From Microbacterium sp. LWS13-1.2 (GTDB taxonomy: Bacteria; Actinomycetota; Actinomycetes; Actinomycetales; Microbacteriaceae), in NCBI RefSeq assembly GCF_040144835.1, contig NZ_CP151632.1:2976001-3040000 (forward strand): 64,000 nt of DNA, written 5' to 3'. The notes below the pieces were generated by a model. The model did no database searches and was not told where the DNA came from. It saw nothing but the letters and a program-made list of their open reading frames with translations. The position numbers and the translations under genes are program-made. Below, piece by piece: positions 47,297 through 54,975 of this stretch. Position 1 is the first letter of the stretch, and each line of letters starts with the position of its first letter.

Positions 47297-48255
47297 GCGT
47301 CGGCCTGCAGTGCCGCGGTGTTGTCGGTCGCGGTGTATCCCGGTGCGATCGCGTTGACATTCACGCCGTGCGCCGCCCACTCGTTCGAGAGCGCCCTCGT
47401 CAATCCCGCGACACCGGACTTCGCTGCGGTGTAGCCGGGCACGTTGATGCCGCCCTGGAAGCTCAGAAGCGAGGCGGTGAAGATGATTTTCCCTCGCCCT
47501 CTCTCCACCATCGTCGTACCGACGGCTTGGGTGAGCGCGAACTGGCTTGGAACCTCGAACACGACGTCCGCGCCCGCGCCTTGGGCCCACTCCTCGACCC
47601 ACCCGGCTTGATCGGTCACGCGGGGATCGATGGTCGCGAAGCCGAGGTCGGAGATCTGCGACCTGCGACGCTCGTCCATTTCGATGACGACGACCTCGGC
47701 GCCTTTATGGCGCGCAACGCTCGCGATGAGGACGCCGATCGGACCGCCCCCGATGACGACGACCCGGTCGCCGATCGTGAGTTCAGACCTGCGGACGTCA
47801 TGAACGGTCACCGCGACCGGCTCCACGAGCGCAGCGACGTCGAGAGGCATGGACTCGGGAAGTCGCACCACGGTCGACGCCGGCATGTTCCACCGCTCCT
47901 GCAGGGCGTCCGGGGAGTCGATGCCGATGAAGTCGAGGTTCTGGCAGATGTGTTCGTGTCCCGCTCGGCAGGCCGGGCACACGCCGTCCCAAGGCAGCGG
48001 CATGACGGTGACCCGATCGCCGACGGCCCACTCCCGCGCATGCGGCCCGATAGCAGTGACGACTCCGCTCATTTCGTGGCCGAAGACAAGGGGCGTCGTG
48101 ACGCGCGAGTCCATGTCACCGTGGAAGATGTGAAGGTCAGTACCGCATAGTCCTGCGAAGGCCACGCCGATCTGAACTTCACCCGCTGCGGGTGGGGTCC
48201 GTTCCGTGTCCGCAACGACCAGATTGCGCGGGGCGGTGTACTGCAATGTACGCAT
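47209..48255 (-). pseudogene. Chimeric open frame: zinc alcohol dehydrogenase fused to kduD fragment
   Basis: Residues 1-235 are a medium-chain zinc dehydrogenase: [18 protein letters not shown], a Cys-rich structural zinc loop ([12 protein letters not shown]) and [15 protein letters not shown]. At FEV (about 47545-47553) the sequence switches without a frame change to the C-terminal half of a KduD-type [47 protein letters not shown] and [19 protein letters not shown]. At about 47295 it runs into eda out of frame and stops at 47209. The dehydrogenase lacks the end of its Rossmann domain and the SDR lacks its NAD-binding half, so an active enzyme is unlikely although the frame is open. A GntR-type palindrome lies 14 bases upstream. 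Confidence 0.85.
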
Positions 48256-48268
48256 GGGTCTTCAATGG

Positions 48269-48282
48269 GTATGACGTCATAC
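48269..48282. promoter_or_regulatory. Perfect palindrome, putative GntR (FCD) operator
   Basis: GTATGACGTCATAC is a perfect 14-bp palindrome. It lies 14 bases upstream of the decayed dehydrogenase operon (minus) and about 130 bases upstream of the importer 2 binding-protein gene (plus). Confidence 0.6.
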
Positions 48283-48333
48283 GAAGGAAAGATCCTCACG
48301 CATTTCTGGCATGCGAGTCATTGCGGATAGGTC

Positions 48334-48350
48334 ACATGTATGATCTAATG
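48334..48350. promoter_or_regulatory. Second GntR-type site before importer 2
   Basis: ACATGTATGATCTAATG shares GTATGAT with the palindrome at 48269 and ATGT/GATCTAA words with the site upstream of the dehydratase gene at 54108. It lies 61 bases before the binding-protein start. Confidence 0.4.
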
Positions 48351-48410
48351 ACTTCGGCAGTCGCCGGCCGGCGACGAGTCGCCAAGGATGTCGACAAGTT
48401 AGGACCCGAA

Positions 48411-49781
48411 ATGGCATCACAGCATCGCCGCCTCTCCCGTCTCGCCCGATCAGTCGCGCTCACCACGTCAGTGGCGGCCGTGGTCGCCCTCACCGCGTGC
48501 TCGGGCGGTTCCGGTGGCGGCACCGATAACTCCGCGCTCGGTTTCACTCCTGCAGAGCAGGATCCAGACAGTGCGATCACCGTCTGGGTGGACGCCTCTC
48601 GCGAGGCCGCCGTCGACGCCTTCCGCACAGCTCACCCCGAGGTCGAGGTCAACGTCGAGACCTACGACGGTAACGCGAGCGGTTCGGGAAGCCTGCAGAC
48701 CCGGATCGCCCTGTTCGACCAGGCCGGCGAGGGCTGGCCAGACGTCGTCTTCTCGACGCAGAACAACGACGCGTCATGGGCAGCGAAGGAGAACGCGGGC
48801 GCACAGCCGTTCGCAGCCCCGGTCAACGAGGGATGGTTCGACGACGACTTCCTGGGCGGCTTCACTCCCGGTTCGCTCGACCCGTTGACCATCGACGGCA
48901 CCGTGTACGGGCTCCGCAACGATCTCGCGCAGTCGGTGTTCTGGTACGACCAGACATTGTTCAACGAGTTCGGCTACGAGATCCCGACGACGTGGGAGGA
49001 GTACCAGGATCTCAGCGATCAGCTCGCAGCTGAGCACCCGGGATACATCCTCGGTTCTGTCGGCGACGCGTTTCTCGGCATGATGGTCTACTACTGGGGT
49101 GCGCAGGCTCCGGTGTTCCAGCTAGACGGTGACACCTTCAGCAGCGACTTCGATGCAGAGAACTCCCAGCAGATGACCGATCTCATCGACCACATGGTCG
49201 CAAACGGCACTCTCGCGACCGACAGCGTCTTCGGAGCCGACTTCGTCCAGAAGTACAGCGGCAAGGTGCTCGGTATGCCCGGCCCGGTGTGGTTCACCGG
49301 CGCGATCTTCCAGAACCCCGATAGTCTCAACATCCCCGCAGGCCAGCTCGGCGCCGGCACGCCCCTGCACTGGGATGGCCAGGAGATCGGCACGGGCAAC
49401 GTGGGCGGTGGGACGTGGCTCGCGTCCAGTCACACCCGGAACCTCGATGCGACGAAGACCTTCATGGAGTTCGTCACGAGCGCCGATGACTATCAGGTGG
49501 AACTCGCACCCGGGTATCCCGCCTACCAGGCGGCCGCGGAGAAGTGGGTCGCCAACCAGGCGAGCGGCGGCTACTTCGTCGGCGACTTCGCGCAGACCAT
49601 CGTCGACGCCGCAGGCCAGGTGTGGAGTGGTTGGGGATACCCCAGCTTCAGTGCCGAGACGGCGTACTCCAAGTTCGTTCTGCCGGCGCTGGCCGCTGGC
49701 CAGACCGTGGCGTCCGTCGTCCCGGAATGGCAGAAGGAGATGGAGAACGAGGCACAGGTCCAGGGATACACGATCGGCTGA
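48411..49781 (+). CDS. Sugar-binding lipoprotein of ABC importer 2
   Basis: 456-residue family-1 solute-binding protein. Its signal peptide ends in the lipobox LTAC, then a Gly/Ser-rich tether. The mature fold shows ITVWVDASREAAVDAFRTAH and DVVFSTQNNDASW, typical of CUT1 binders for oligosaccharides. The ATG at 48411 fits the signal-peptide length, although the ribosome-binding site (AGGAC) is weak. It leads an operon with two permeases and an L-rhamnose/L-fucose-type mutarotase, so a deoxyhexose-containing ligand is plausible (inference). Confidence 0.92.
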   Translation: MASQHRRLSRLARSVALTTSVAAVVALTACSGGSGGGTDNSALGFTPAEQDPDSAITVWVDASREAAVDAFRTAHPEVEVNVETYDGNASGSGSLQTRIALFDQAGEGWPDVVFSTQNNDASWAAKENAGAQPFAAPVNEGWFDDDFLGGFTPGSLDPLTIDGTVYGLRNDLAQSVFWYDQTLFNEFGYEIPTTWEEYQDLSDQLAAEHPGYILGSVGDAFLGMMVYYWGAQAPVFQLDGDTFSSDFDAENSQQMTDLIDHMVANGTLATDSVFGADFVQKYSGKVLGMPGPVWFTGAIFQNPDSLNIPAGQLGAGTPLHWDGQEIGTGNVGGGTWLASSHTRNLDATKTFMEFVTSADDYQVELAPGYPAYQAAAEKWVANQASGGYFVGDFAQTIVDAAGQVWSGWGYPSFSAETAYSKFVLPALAAGQTVASVVPEWQKEMENEAQVQGYTIG

Positions 49782-49826
49782 TCGGCCCCCCGCTCAGAGA
49801 AGGAACCTCTCATCGCTACTCCCACG

Positions 49827-50753
49827 ATGGCGCCTTCCGTCGCCGGCCCTGCTCCGGGTCGGCGGCGGGGGGCCGCCCCCGCCCGCAATCCCCGCCGCGG
49901 ACAAGCCGCCATGGGGTACGTGTTCAGCAGCGGTTACGCCGTGCTGCTCGTCACGTTCGGACTGATCCCGACCCTCTACGCGATCTTCCTCGCGTTCACC
50001 AGCAACGGCGCCTTCGCAGGCATCGACAACTTCGTCAAGGTCTTCAACGACTATCGATTCTGGCCGGCCGTACAGCACGTCGGGATCTACCTTGTCATCT
50101 GGCTGACGGTGCAGACGATCTTCGTCGTCCTACTCGCGCTCTTTGTCCATTCTCTTGGCCAGCGGTGGCTGTCGTCGTCCACGCGCTTCGTCTACTACAT
50201 CCCTGGAGCTCTCGCAGGAGCCTCCAGCGTCATGCTGTGGTTGTTTCTGCTCGACCCGTCGGTGAGCCCCGTTTCGTTCCTGCTGCGGGCGCTCGGGTTC
50301 GAGTCGTTCGTGCAGACGATGTCAATCGAGAACCTGCCGGTGATCTTCACGGTCATCGCGTTCTGGACTGGCGCGGGAGGGTGGATCGTCATCATGTACG
50401 GCGCGCTCAACAACATCAGTCCCGAGGTCATCGAGGCCGCGCGCGTCGACGGCGCCAATGCCGTCCGAACGGCCTGGCACATACAGCTGCCGCTCATGCG
50501 CAAGTGGATCTCGTATATGGGAATCATGACGCTTGCCGCCGGCACCCAGCTCTTCGTCGAGCCGCGCGTGCTGTCGCAGGCTAGCAAGGGAGTCGTGCCC
50601 GCCGACTACTCGCTCAACCAGCTTGCGTACCTCTACGCGTTCCGGCAGAACGACTTCAGCGGCTCCGCCGCCATATCGCTCGTACTGCTCGCCGTCGCTC
50701 TCGGGCTGGCCGCATTCTTTGTCTTCCGTGGAGGTCTCTTTGAACGCGAATAG
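49827..50753 (+). CDS. Carbohydrate ABC importer permease, MalF type (importer 2)
   Basis: 308-residue inner-membrane permease with a basic, Pro/Ala-rich cytoplasmic head and six helices. The EAA loop is EAARVDGANAVRTAWHIQLP near residue 201. It lies 45 bases after the binding-protein gene and overlaps the partner permease if the latter uses its TTG start. Confidence 0.94.
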   Translation: MAPSVAGPAPGRRRGAAPARNPRRGQAAMGYVFSSGYAVLLVTFGLIPTLYAIFLAFTSNGAFAGIDNFVKVFNDYRFWPAVQHVGIYLVIWLTVQTIFVVLLALFVHSLGQRWLSSSTRFVYYIPGALAGASSVMLWLFLLDPSVSPVSFLLRALGFESFVQTMSIENLPVIFTVIAFWTGAGGWIVIMYGALNNISPEVIEAARVDGANAVRTAWHIQLPLMRKWISYMGIMTLAAGTQLFVEPRVLSQASKGVVPADYSLNQLAYLYAFRQNDFSGSAAISLVLLAVALGLAAFFVFRGGLFERE

Positions 50754-51657
50754 TCTTGTCGTGTTGTCGCGACGACGCTCGTCCGCCATGACTCCACGGA
50801 ACTGGCTCGGCCGTGTGCTCGCCTTCGTCGTACTGGCCTTCTTCGTCGTGTTTTTCGCATTGCCTCTCGCGTGGCTGCTGCTTGCGCCGACGAAGTCCCC
50901 CCTCGCGCTCCTGACAGAGAACCCCTTCTCGTTCGGATCGTTGGCAACGCTGGCGGAGAACTTCCGGTACCTCTCCGAGTTCCAGAACGGCATCGTCTGG
51001 ACCTGGCTCGGCAATGCGGCGTTCTACACCGGTGCGGCACTCGTTCTCACCCTTGTCGTCAGCATCCCTGCCGGATACGCACTCGCCCTCGTGGATTTCA
51101 AACTGCGTCGGGCGCTGCTCATCGTCACGCTCGTCGTGATGTTGATCCCGAACACCGCCCTCGTGCTCCCGATCTTCCTCGAGTTGAGCGCCGTGCGGCT
51201 TATCGGGAACCCGCTGGCTGTCATCCTGCCGTTCTCGTTCTTCCCGTTCGGGGTGTATCTCGCGTACATCTACTTCTCCACGAGTGTGTCCCGAGACCTG
51301 CTGGATGCCGCGCGCATCGACGGCGCAGGCGAGTTCCGGGTGTTCTTGGGTGTCGCGATGCCCCTGGCGGCGCCTGTCATCGCTCTCGTCGGGTTCTTCA
51401 ACTTCGTCGGCAACTGGAACAACTACTTCCTGCCGTTCGTCACGGTGCCTGGGCGACGTTCGCCGATCCAGGTGGGGCTTGCGGAGCTGCTCTCCAACGT
51501 GCCGCTGTTCAACCCGACGTCGGCGGGATCGGTGACGATCGAGCTTCCGACACTCGCGCTCGCCACGATAATTTCGGTTGCCCCGGTCCTCATCATCTTC
51601 CTCTTCTCCCAGCGTTTCCTCGTCGAAGGGATGACGGCCGGAGGGACGAAGGGATGA
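50740..51657 (+). CDS. Carbohydrate ABC importer permease, MalG type (importer 2)
   Basis: About 305 residues, six helices, EAA loop DAARIDGAGEFRVFLGVAMP near residue 188. The TTG at 50740 is preferred because GGAGG lies six bases upstream and it overlaps the end of the MalF-type gene by 14 bases. An ATG at 50788 is the alternative but has no ribosome-binding site. Its stop overlaps the mutarotase start (ATGA). Together with its partner it forms the importer pore; the ATPase must be encoded elsewhere. Confidence 0.92.
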   Translation: MNANSLVVLSRRRSSAMTPRNWLGRVLAFVVLAFFVVFFALPLAWLLLAPTKSPLALLTENPFSFGSLATLAENFRYLSEFQNGIVWTWLGNAAFYTGAALVLTLVVSIPAGYALALVDFKLRRALLIVTLVVMLIPNTALVLPIFLELSAVRLIGNPLAVILPFSFFPFGVYLAYIYFSTSVSRDLLDAARIDGAGEFRVFLGVAMPLAAPVIALVGFFNFVGNWNNYFLPFVTVPGRRSPIQVGLAELLSNVPLFNPTSAGSVTIELPTLALATIISVAPVLIIFLFSQRFLVEGMTAGGTKG

Positions 51658-51983
51658 TCTCGCGCCGCTTCGGCATGGTCTGCCGCATGAGGCCCGAGAA
51701 GCGAACCGAGTACCTCGCTCTCCACGGTGCGGTGTGGCCAGGAGTGGAGAAGACGATCACGCAGTGCGGTATCCGCAACTTCACCATCTTTGTCATCGAC
51801 GACGTGCTGTTCGGCTACTACGAGTACGTGGGCGACGACTACGACGCCGACCAGCGCAAGATGGCGGCGGATCCGGTGACGCAGGAGTGGTGGTCGCGCA
51901 CGGCGCCGTGTCAGACCCCTTTCACAGACGACGCCGACGTCCCGAACTGGCAGATTCTCGACGAGGCCTGGCACCTCGACTGA
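51654..51983 (+). CDS. rhaM: L-rhamnose mutarotase family protein
   Basis: 109-residue cytoplasmic enzyme that interconverts alpha and beta pyranose anomers of L-rhamnose, or L-fucose in related members. The family pattern is clear: GMVCRMRPEKRTEYLALHG, VWPGV, ITQCGIRNFTIF, LFGYYEY and a conserved WW (TQEWW). It starts with ATG overlapping the permease stop (ATGA) and is the last gene of the importer 2 operon. It supplies the anomer used by a downstream dehydrogenase; the nearby sugar 1-dehydrogenase is broken. Confidence 0.92.
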   Translation: MISRRFGMVCRMRPEKRTEYLALHGAVWPGVEKTITQCGIRNFTIFVIDDVLFGYYEYVGDDYDADQRKMAADPVTQEWWSRTAPCQTPFTDDADVPNWQILDEAWHLD

Positions 51984-52100
51984 CTCCTCATGGGTGTCCG
52001 GCCACCGCCTCACCACGCCGCCGCGGTCGTGGATGCCAGCACCGCGGGTGTCATTGCCCGGCGCGCGAGTTCCCCTCTGACAGCGACGAGATGGCGGGTG

Positions 52101-52865
52101 TCAGGGCTTGCGGTGCGTCGGGAGACGGCGGCGCTGCCACGAGTCGATGATGTGCGCGCGCATCGCCGCCTGTGCTGCCTCGGGATCGCCGGCGGCGATG
52201 GCCTCGTAAACTCGTCGATGCTCTTCAATGGTCAGGGCGTAGGCATCATCCGACTGGTGGCCGATGAAGCGACTGCTGCTCCGGGCGCGCTGGAAGAGGA
52301 TCTTGGTGATGTTGCTCGCCAGCCGATTGCCGGAAAGAGTCATCACCAGGAAATGAAAGTCGACGTCGGCCTGCGGGAACACATCGGGGTCGCTCACATT
52401 CTGCACCATCGTGGCCAGCGCCTCGTGGATGAGTGCGAGCTCCTCCTCGGATCGGCGGCGCGCGGTCTGCGCAGACATCTCGCCCTCGAGCGATCCTCGG
52501 ATGATCGCAAGGTCGTCCAACACTCCCAGAGCGTCGTCGTTCTCAAGCATGACTGAAAGCACTACGGGGTCCAGGATGTTCCACGACGTCGTCGGCTCCA
52601 CGGTTGTACCGCGACCGGGCGCGACGGTAATCAGACCCTTCTCCTCGACCCGCTTCACCGACTCGCGAACGACTGTACGGCTCACTCCGAAATGGTGAGC
52701 GAGCCTCTCTTCGGGCGGGAGGGTTTGGCCGGGAGAGACCTCGCCGTTGACGATCGCCGTGACGAGGTCGTGAACGACCGCTACGCCGAGGCGCGCGGAC
52801 GGGGTTCGGCGCGCCTCGCTGGCGAAGACCACCGGCCGGTCGCTGGGAGTCGGGGAGGAGCTCAT
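52101..52865 (-). CDS. GntR-family regulator, FadR/FCD subfamily
   Basis: 254-residue regulator. Winged HTH at about residues 25-95 (HHFGVSRTVVRESVKRVEEK, GLITVAPGRGTTV), then an all-helical FCD effector domain with metal-ligand-like DFHFLV, EEHRRVYEAI and MRAHI. FCD regulators typically sense sugar acids or their keto-deoxy derivatives. It follows the enolase-superfamily gene by 43 bases on the same strand, so it is probably co-transcribed with an enzyme making its effector. Six GTATGAT-type sites in the island are candidate targets. Confidence 0.93.
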   Translation of the reverse strand: MSSSPTPSDRPVVFASEARRTPSARLGVAVVHDLVTAIVNGEVSPGQTLPPEERLAHHFGVSRTVVRESVKRVEEKGLITVAPGRGTTVEPTTSWNILDPVVLSVMLENDDALGVLDDLAIIRGSLEGEMSAQTARRRSEEELALIHEALATMVQNVSDPDVFPQADVDFHFLVMTLSGNRLASNITKILFQRARSSSRFIGHQSDDAYALTIEEHRRVYEAIAAGDPEAAQAAMRAHIIDSWQRRRLPTHRKP

Positions 52866-52908
52866 TCGATCAGCCTAGCCGCGTAACATCCGTCTGAGGG
52901 ATTGACGC

Positions 52909-54072
52909 TCACGACGCTTCATCGTAGTGATCGTCTCCCGGAACCAGCCGCAGCCCCGCGCGTGCCGGCCTGACGTGGGGGCCCTCTGCGAGCAGCCAGC
53001 TAGCTGAGGTCTGATTGAGGTGGATGGCCGACTCGTCGACCGCCACGCCGTGACCGGGGGTGTCACCCAGAACGATCCCACCATCGACAATCTGCTGATC
53101 GATCGTCAGCCCGAATGGGGCCCCGAGATCTTGAACCTCGGCCGAAAGGTGGTTCGGAACGGAGGCCGCGGCATGGGCGACGGCCTGGTTCGTCGTCAGT
53201 CCGACGGGGCTTATGGGCAGATCGCGGGACTGGGCGACGGTCGCCACGCGAAGAAAGTGAGTGACTCCCCACGTGCACCCCACTTGAACGACGTCCACGC
53301 CACCAGCGTCGAGAAGTGGACGGAACTGTTCCAGTCCTGAGAGATTCTCGCCTGTCGCGACCGCCGCGCTAACCGCGTTCGAGAGCCGGGCGTGGCCGGA
53401 TGCATCCCAGCGGCGCAACGGTTCCTCGATCCAGGTGAGGTCGACCTCACGCTCGATGGCCGAGACGTAGCGCACGGCCTGTTTGAGGTTCCACGATTCG
53501 TTGGCGTCGAGCATGAGCGCGGGCCTGCGGGTGTTCCGCGCGAGGGCGTCCTCGATGATGCGCAGCCGGCGCAGATCCGCCTCCCTATCGCGACCGCCCT
53601 TGAGCTTTCCGCTGGTGAAGCCGCGCTCGGCCATTGTGGTGTAGAAGTCGGCGAGCTTCTCGTCGTCGAGAGCGATGTCGAGGCCGGAGGCGTATCCCTC
53701 GATGAAGCGGTCGCGGGCGCCGAGCAGGCGCCAGAGCGGTTCGCCGGCGATCTTGGCCTTGAGGTCCCACATGGCCATATCCAGCGTGCCGATCGCGCCG
53801 AACATCGAGCCGTTATGCCCGGCCTTGAAAACGCGCGCGAGCATCCGGTCGTATAGCCCCGTCACGGCACGGGGATCCTCGCCGTCGAGCGCAGGGAAGA
53901 GCTGCTCGATGTACTGGTCGGACCCCGTCCCGATACCCTCGATGCCCTCGTCGGTCTCGAGGATGACCACGGGAACGTCGGTCACGCCGTTCTTGAGATA
54001 GCCATTCACGTCGCCGATGGGTCGGCCCCAGTCTCGGAACGTGCGTACGCATCGGTAGCCGGTGATCTTCAT
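52909..54072 (-). CDS. Enolase-superfamily sugar-acid dehydratase (mandelate racemase family)
   Basis: 387-residue cytoplasmic enzyme, probably dehydrating an aldonate to its 2-keto-3-deoxy acid with Mg2+. Metal ligands are seen in MLDANESW (about 188), WIEEP (about 214) and TGENL (about 240), with a KLKGG lysine motif near 157. The ATG at 54072 (MKITGYRC) has AAGGA upstream and drops a 13-residue non-homologous extension. Beside a deoxysugar mutarotase and a fucose-dehydrogenase-like remnant, L-fuconate or L-rhamnonate are plausible substrates (inference). Confidence 0.88.
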   Translation of the reverse strand: MKITGYRCVRTFRDWGRPIGDVNGYLKNGVTDVPVVILETDEGIEGIGTGSDQYIEQLFPALDGEDPRAVTGLYDRMLARVFKAGHNGSMFGAIGTLDMAMWDLKAKIAGEPLWRLLGARDRFIEGYASGLDIALDDEKLADFYTTMAERGFTSGKLKGGRDREADLRRLRIIEDALARNTRRPALMLDANESWNLKQAVRYVSAIEREVDLTWIEEPLRRWDASGHARLSNAVSAAVATGENLSGLEQFRPLLDAGGVDVVQVGCTWGVTHFLRVATVAQSRDLPISPVGLTTNQAVAHAAASVPNHLSAEVQDLGAPFGLTIDQQIVDGGIVLGDTPGHGVAVDESAIHLNQTSASWLLAEGPHVRPARAGLRLVPGDDHYDEAS

Positions 54073-54107
54073 GTGGTCCTTGATCCGTGGAGGGCTGCTC
54101 CAAAACA

Positions 54108-54129
54108 GCATACATCACATGTTAGATCG
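54108..54129. promoter_or_regulatory. GntR-type site upstream of dehydratase gene
   Basis: GCATACATCACATGTTAGAT lies 36 bases upstream of the dehydratase ATG. In reverse it reads TGTGATGTATGC, matching the TGATGTAT core of the sites at 23787 and 54202. Confidence 0.45.
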
Positions 54130-54201
54130 ACGCATCGCTTACCGAGTAGCCATTTTCGAGCCGATCTACGGCACGCTTGTTGCTTCCGCGGCGTCGAACA
54201 A

Positions 54202-54213
54202 CATACATCACGC
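54202..54213. promoter_or_regulatory. GntR-type site upstream of broken aldo/keto reductase
   Basis: ACATACATCACG repeats the ATACATCAC word of the site at 54108 and lies about 80 bases before the first recognisable codons of the reductase remnant, serving the divergent direction. Confidence 0.4.
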
Positions 54214-54284
54214 CACCGGTTGGACTCGTTCTCTGGATGAGGAGGGTGGCGCTGACTGGAACGTCGTCAATCGGGACGGGCTCC

Positions 54285-54892
54285 GGGCCATGACCGAGAT
54301 CGGTCTCGGCGCCGCGCAGCGGGGAAACTTCTATCGAGAGGTCGATGAGTTTCGACGAAGGTGGGACGGCTTCTCGTCGAGGACCCGAGCGGGCGGGAGC
54401 TGCAAGACGACGACGGGCTCGCTGTGACGACCACCCTGCGCCGTCGATGGGACTTCAGACGCGACGTCATCCTCCGTTCCGTCGAGAGCAGCCTCCGCCG
54501 GCTGCGGACCGACCGCGTCGACATCCCTTATCTGCACGATCCTGACGAGCACTGGCATGCCGCATCAACGACCGGCATCGGCGCGCTCATCGAGTTGCGC
54601 GATCAGGGTCGTGTCTGCCATCGGCGACGGTATGAACCAGTCGGCGATGCTCGCGGAGCTCGTCCGGCGCTGTGACCTGGACATAGTGATGGTCGCGGGG
54701 CGATACACGCTCCTGGACCAGTCGGCCGCCCGAGATCTGCTTCCGGTGGCAGCCGATCGTGGCGTGGCTGTCGTTGCTGCTGCGATCTACAACTCAGGGC
54801 TATTCAGCTCGGACCGTCCGCGGGACAGGGCACGCTTCGACTACGAGGTCGCGCCGGTCGAGCTCGCCGCACGACGCCTCACGGAGAGCTAG
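54285..54892 (+). pseudogene. Broken D-threo-aldose 1-dehydrogenase (L-fucose dehydrogenase) aldo/keto reductase
   Basis: The N-terminal fragment (EIGLGAAQRGNFYREVDE) is followed near 54350 by a frame change and the internal segment TKVGRLLVEDPSGRELQDDD, with about 50 residues missing between them. The next part (TLRRRWDF, DRVDI.YLHDPDEHW) is in frame to about 54615, where a frameshift occurs. The rest (SAIGDGMNQSAMLAELVRR, VMVAGRYTLLDQSA) follows in another frame, and the protein stops early at ELAARRLTES without its last third. Three lesions make it non-functional. In intact form the family oxidises L-fucose or D-arabinose to the lactone. Confidence 0.85.
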
Positions 54893-54975
54893 CCGTACTG
54901 ACCGCGACCGTGAGCCCGCTACCCACCGCCATCGGAGATGCGGCCGAGTTACCTGATGGCACCGGCCTGGGAGCG

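Noticed and set aside
47209..48255. The chimeric dehydrogenase-SDR frame as a functional bifunctional enzyme
   Set aside because: Neither half has a complete nucleotide-binding domain, and it continues directly into a frameshifted eda piece, so decay is the simpler explanation.
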